Shown here: piece after piece, positions 13,692 through 16,094 of the stretch | Position numbering within the stretch: position 1 is the stretch's first letter | Layout of the letters: each line of letters starts with the position of its first letter | Source of the DNA: Maribacter sp. | Lineage (GTDB): Bacteria; Bacteroidota; Bacteroidia; Flavobacteriales; Flavobacteriaceae | Assembly (NCBI GenBank): GCA_030730545.1 | Contig: JANQUX010000427.1 | Span: 1 to 16,094 of the forward strand | Length of the DNA: 16,094 nucleotides | Reading direction: 5' to 3' | Translations under genes and position numbers: made by a program | The notes under the pieces: generated by a model | What the model was told of the DNA's origin: nothing | The model's database searches: none | Seen by the model: only the letters and a program-made list of their open reading frames with translations

Positions 13692-15851
13692 TTATTTTTT
13701 CGGTTTCTTTTTTCTAAAGATATTCGATATCGTTTGCCCTATTTCATCCATTTTATCGAAAGGCTCTAATAATGTTGGGTTGGTCAAATTAATGGGTGAT
13801 GTATCTTTAACGCCCGCTTGCTTAGGATAAATTAAAAGGTAGCTCTTCTTGTTGAAATACGTATTTAGGTAGGTTGGTATTTTACTCATATTGGGGTCGT
13901 ACGAAGGCATATTTTTTCTACTTAGAACAATTACCAGGTTATCATCTTTTAGAATTTCATCTTTAAGCACTAAAAAATCTTCCCAGTTTTTAAAGTGGTG
14001 GTATTCGTATACTACCGGATGTTTTAACTGCAAGCTATCGATGGCAGTTTTAGTTTCATCGGAAGCAAAGAAAACCAGCTTTGCGCTTGAATTCTGTGCA
14101 ATATTCCATAGTTTTTTTAGCCATAGCGAGAATCCGATTTCTTTTTCGGCATGCTCAGGTACAATGATCACGTGTCTTTTTAAAGTGCTAAAAGGTTGTG
14201 TAGGTTTGTAGATTAGGGTAGTAGGGTTACATCTCGATAAAATACCTTCGGTCAAGTTCCCCAGAAAAGAATCGGACAGATTTCTCTTTACATGCAGCCC
14301 CAAAATTAGGTCGGTAATTTTATGCTCTTTGGTAACATTCGAAATACCGTTGACAATGTTAATATCGTAACGTAGTAATTGGTGCAAGGTGTTATCGGTG
14401 GCAGAAGCGGTAACAGCGGCATGCCCAAGAATTTTACGTGCATGTTTTTCGGCAGAGCTCCCCGTTTCATAATCATCAACGATACTAAGGGCAAAAAGAC
14501 CTTCTTTGTTCTGTTTCGATTTTGCGGTAATGCCTAAATTCAAAAGGTCATCTATAGTGTCGCTATTATTTATGGGAATCAATATTTTCTCTAAGTAGTC
14601 TTCCTCATCGGTAGTGGTATCAGAATGCTCTAATAAGGCAATGTTCTTAGCCCCTTTTTGTGCTACGAAAGAAGCGATGGTACAGGTAAATAGAATCATT
14701 AAAATAGTACCGTTCAAAATACTCTCGTTCAGCAATCGAATAGGTTCGCCGGCAGCTGTTGTGCCAATTATTAAATTATAACCGATTAAAACTGCAGCAA
14801 GGGTAGCAGCGGCTTGGGCGTTACTTAGACCAAAGATCAATCTGCGCTCATCGGCCGAAAAGTGAAATGTTTTTTGGGTAAGCCATGCCGCTAAAAATTT
14901 TGCTGTCGTGGCAATAATAATCATAATGGTAGCGACTTTGATAGTTTCAAAATCTTTAAAGAAGGCCCTGTAGTCGACCAGCATGCCTACACCGATTAAA
15001 AAGAACGGAATAAAAATAGCATTACCCACAAACTCAATTCTATTCATAAGAGGCGAAGTATGCGGTATAAGCCTGTTGAGTGCCAAGCCCGTTAAAAATG
15101 CCCCTATTATAGCTTCAATACCCGCAATTTCAGCTAAGAAGGCACCTAAAAATACCATCATCAGTACAAAAATGTAATGCGAGATATTATCGTCGAATCT
15201 TTTAAAAAACCATCGACCAATAATTGGGAAAATCAACATGACCGTGGCACCAAAAATTAAAATAGACACCGATAATTTCAGCCAGAAAGCTAAGTTTACT
15301 TCGCCCGTATTCATACCTACGATAACGGCAAGTACCAAAAGCGCTAGCGTATCGGTAATTAAGGTGCCACCGACAGTAATATTAACTGCCCTATTTTTAG
15401 CTACCCCCAATTTACTAATGAGCGGATATGCGATTAAGGTATGCGACGCGAACATACTCGCCAAAAGTACCGAAGTCGCCATAGAAAACTCTAACAAATA
15501 CAGCCCTGCGAAGATGCCCAATACCATCGGGATAATGAAGGTATAAAGACCAAAAACGATACTCTTTTTACTGTTCTTTTTGAAATCTGCCAGGTCTATT
15601 TCTAATCCGGCGAGGAACATAATATAGAGTAGCCCTGCAGTACCCGAAAGTATAATTCCACTATCGCGCTCCATTAAATTAAATCCGTTCGGACCAATAA
15701 CTGCGCCAGCGATAATAAGCCCGAGCAAGGCAGGTATTTTTATTTTATTCAGTAGTATAGGGGTGAACAGAATAATGATCAGTATCAATAGAAATTTCAA
15801 TACCGGATTGGTAAAGGGCAAGCTGGTTTCAATGGTAAGCAATGAAATCAT
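13692..15851 (-). CDS. Kef-type (CPA2) cation:proton antiporter with USP-like C-terminal region
   Basis: This 719-residue inner-membrane protein exchanges a monovalent cation (Na+ or K+) for protons. Residues ~18-400 hold about 12 membrane helices of the Na_H_Exchanger family (PF00999), with the signatures GLIIAGAVIGPNGFNL, LYIMFLAGLEIDL and SHTLIAYPLISKLGV. The ion-site helix reads GGTLITDTLALL with a single Asp (D167), as in electroneutral Kef-like proteins and unlike the Asp-Asp pair of electrogenic NhaA/NapA. From ~420 to the end there are two universal-stress-protein-like segments (LEKILIPINN..., TLIYKPTQPF...LKRHVIIVPEH), probably a cytosolic nucleotide-responsive control region; there is no RCK/TrkA-N domain. 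I chose the ATG at 15851 (MISLLTIE); a further in-frame ATG at 15887 would add 12 polar residues and is less likely. Cation choice cannot be told. Confidence 0.88.
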   Translation of the reverse strand: MISLLTIETSLPFTNPVLKFLLILIIILFTPILLNKIKIPALLGLIIAGAVIGPNGFNLMERDSGIILSGTAGLLYIMFLAGLEIDLADFKKNSKKSIVFGLYTFIIPMVLGIFAGLYLLEFSMATSVLLASMFASHTLIAYPLISKLGVAKNRAVNITVGGTLITDTLALLVLAVIVGMNTGEVNLAFWLKLSVSILIFGATVMLIFPIIGRWFFKRFDDNISHYIFVLMMVFLGAFLAEIAGIEAIIGAFLTGLALNRLIPHTSPLMNRIEFVGNAIFIPFFLIGVGMLVDYRAFFKDFETIKVATIMIIIATTAKFLAAWLTQKTFHFSADERRLIFGLSNAQAAATLAAVLIGYNLIIGTTAAGEPIRLLNESILNGTILMILFTCTIASFVAQKGAKNIALLEHSDTTTDEEDYLEKILIPINNSDTIDDLLNLGITAKSKQNKEGLFALSIVDDYETGSSAEKHARKILGHAAVTASATDNTLHQLLRYDINIVNGISNVTKEHKITDLILGLHVKRNLSDSFLGNLTEGILSRCNPTTLIYKPTQPFSTLKRHVIIVPEHAEKEIGFSLWLKKLWNIAQNSSAKLVFFASDETKTAIDSLQLKHPVVYEYHHFKNWEDFLVLKDEILKDDNLVIVLSRKNMPSYDPNMSKIPTYLNTYFNKKSYLLIYPKQAGVKDTSPINLTNPTLLEPFDKMDEIGQTISNIFRKKKPKK

Positions 15852-15858
15852 ATGGTGT

Positions 15859-15885
15859 GCATTTTGCAACGCTCTGGTAAAATGC
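15859..15885. promoter_or_regulatory. Inverted repeat just upstream of the antiporter start
   Basis: GCATTTT (15859-15865) and AAAATGC (15879-15885) are perfect 7-bp arms with a 13-base centre, beginning 8 bases upstream of the minus-strand ATG at 15851. Next to each arm lies GCAAC, so the site also contains a direct repeat. It could be an operator or a leader hairpin. The remaining upstream sequence to 16094 shows no clear TAnnTTTG box on the minus strand. Confidence 0.3.
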
Positions 15886-16094
15886 AACCGATTTGCCGTT
15901 CACCCTTAGTTGATTGTTATATACGGTTTTGCGGTCTAAAAAGATGTCACTACCGTGCGTTAAACATAGTGAATAAGCAACTATAAATCTACTGTAAAAT
16001 ACACACCAAGATGAAATAAATTGTACACTTAGATTACATTTTGATAGGGTATCGAAATAGGGTAAAAAAAGCGTAGTTTTTTAAACAAAAATTA

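Noticed and set aside
13685..13735. Possible terminator between the response regulator and the antiporter gene
   Set aside because: There are T-rich runs but no stem of useful length; only 7 bases separate the stops.
15238..15546. 102-codon plus-strand frame opposite the antiporter gene
   Set aside because: Antisense shadow of conserved antiporter helices, with Thr/Ala/Pro-rich low-complexity translation and no promoter.

Overview
This window is chromosomal DNA from a member of the Bacteroidota, most likely a marine flavobacterium (Flavobacteriaceae; a Maribacter- or Zobellia-like genus would fit, but I cannot fix it). The reasons are AT-rich coding sequence, A-rich leaders without clear Shine-Dalgarno sites, promoter boxes of the Bacteroidota type (TTTG, then TAnnTTTG), and several families typical of the group: a DUF2807 secreted protein, a LytS/LytTR pair, a CPXCG zinc-ribbon protein and a Kef-type antiporter with a cytosolic tail. 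No rRNA, tRNA, CRISPR array, transposase or phage gene is visible.

Layout. (1) 2-580: the 3' end of a leucine-rich-repeat protein gene, closed by a textbook terminator (596-628). (2) 629-1010: a gene-free stretch. (3) 1011-6747: a complete tripartite RND efflux operon (periplasmic adaptor, inner-membrane pump, TolC-like outer-membrane channel) whose genes overlap by one base at both junctions (TAATG). Two small genes follow on the same strand (an unknown two-TM protein and a CPXCG protein) and may be co-transcribed. (4) 7663-8343, minus strand: a secreted DUF2807 beta-helix-like protein that meets the CPXCG gene stop-to-stop with no gap. (5) 8344-8832: a non-coding stretch with a good minus-strand promoter, a 126-bp hairpin-forming element with terminal inverted repeats, and a second related but rearranged copy of it. 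(6) 8833-11148: a 771-residue membrane-anchored or secreted protein whose C-terminal half looks like a GH113-type TIM-barrel glycosidase and whose middle resembles a zinc-peptidase (gluzincin) fold without its HExxH motif. (7) 11388-11771: a small secreted protein with an internal 36-residue duplication and its own promoter and terminator. (8) 11892-13684: a LytS-type histidine kinase and LytTR response regulator overlapping by ATGA, with a clear promoter. (9) 13692-15851, minus strand: a CPA2/Kef-type cation:proton antiporter with a universal-stress-protein-like tail.

How the genes relate. The efflux genes form one envelope-spanning machine. The kinase/regulator pair is one signalling unit; its targets are not shown, but an inverted repeat GGTAC-N9/10-GTACC lies in its own promoter and also in the promoter of the DUF2807 gene, hinting at a shared regulator. 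The most unusual items are the two-domain glycosidase-like protein, the paired hairpin repeats, and the palindrome lying over the -7 box of the small repeat protein.
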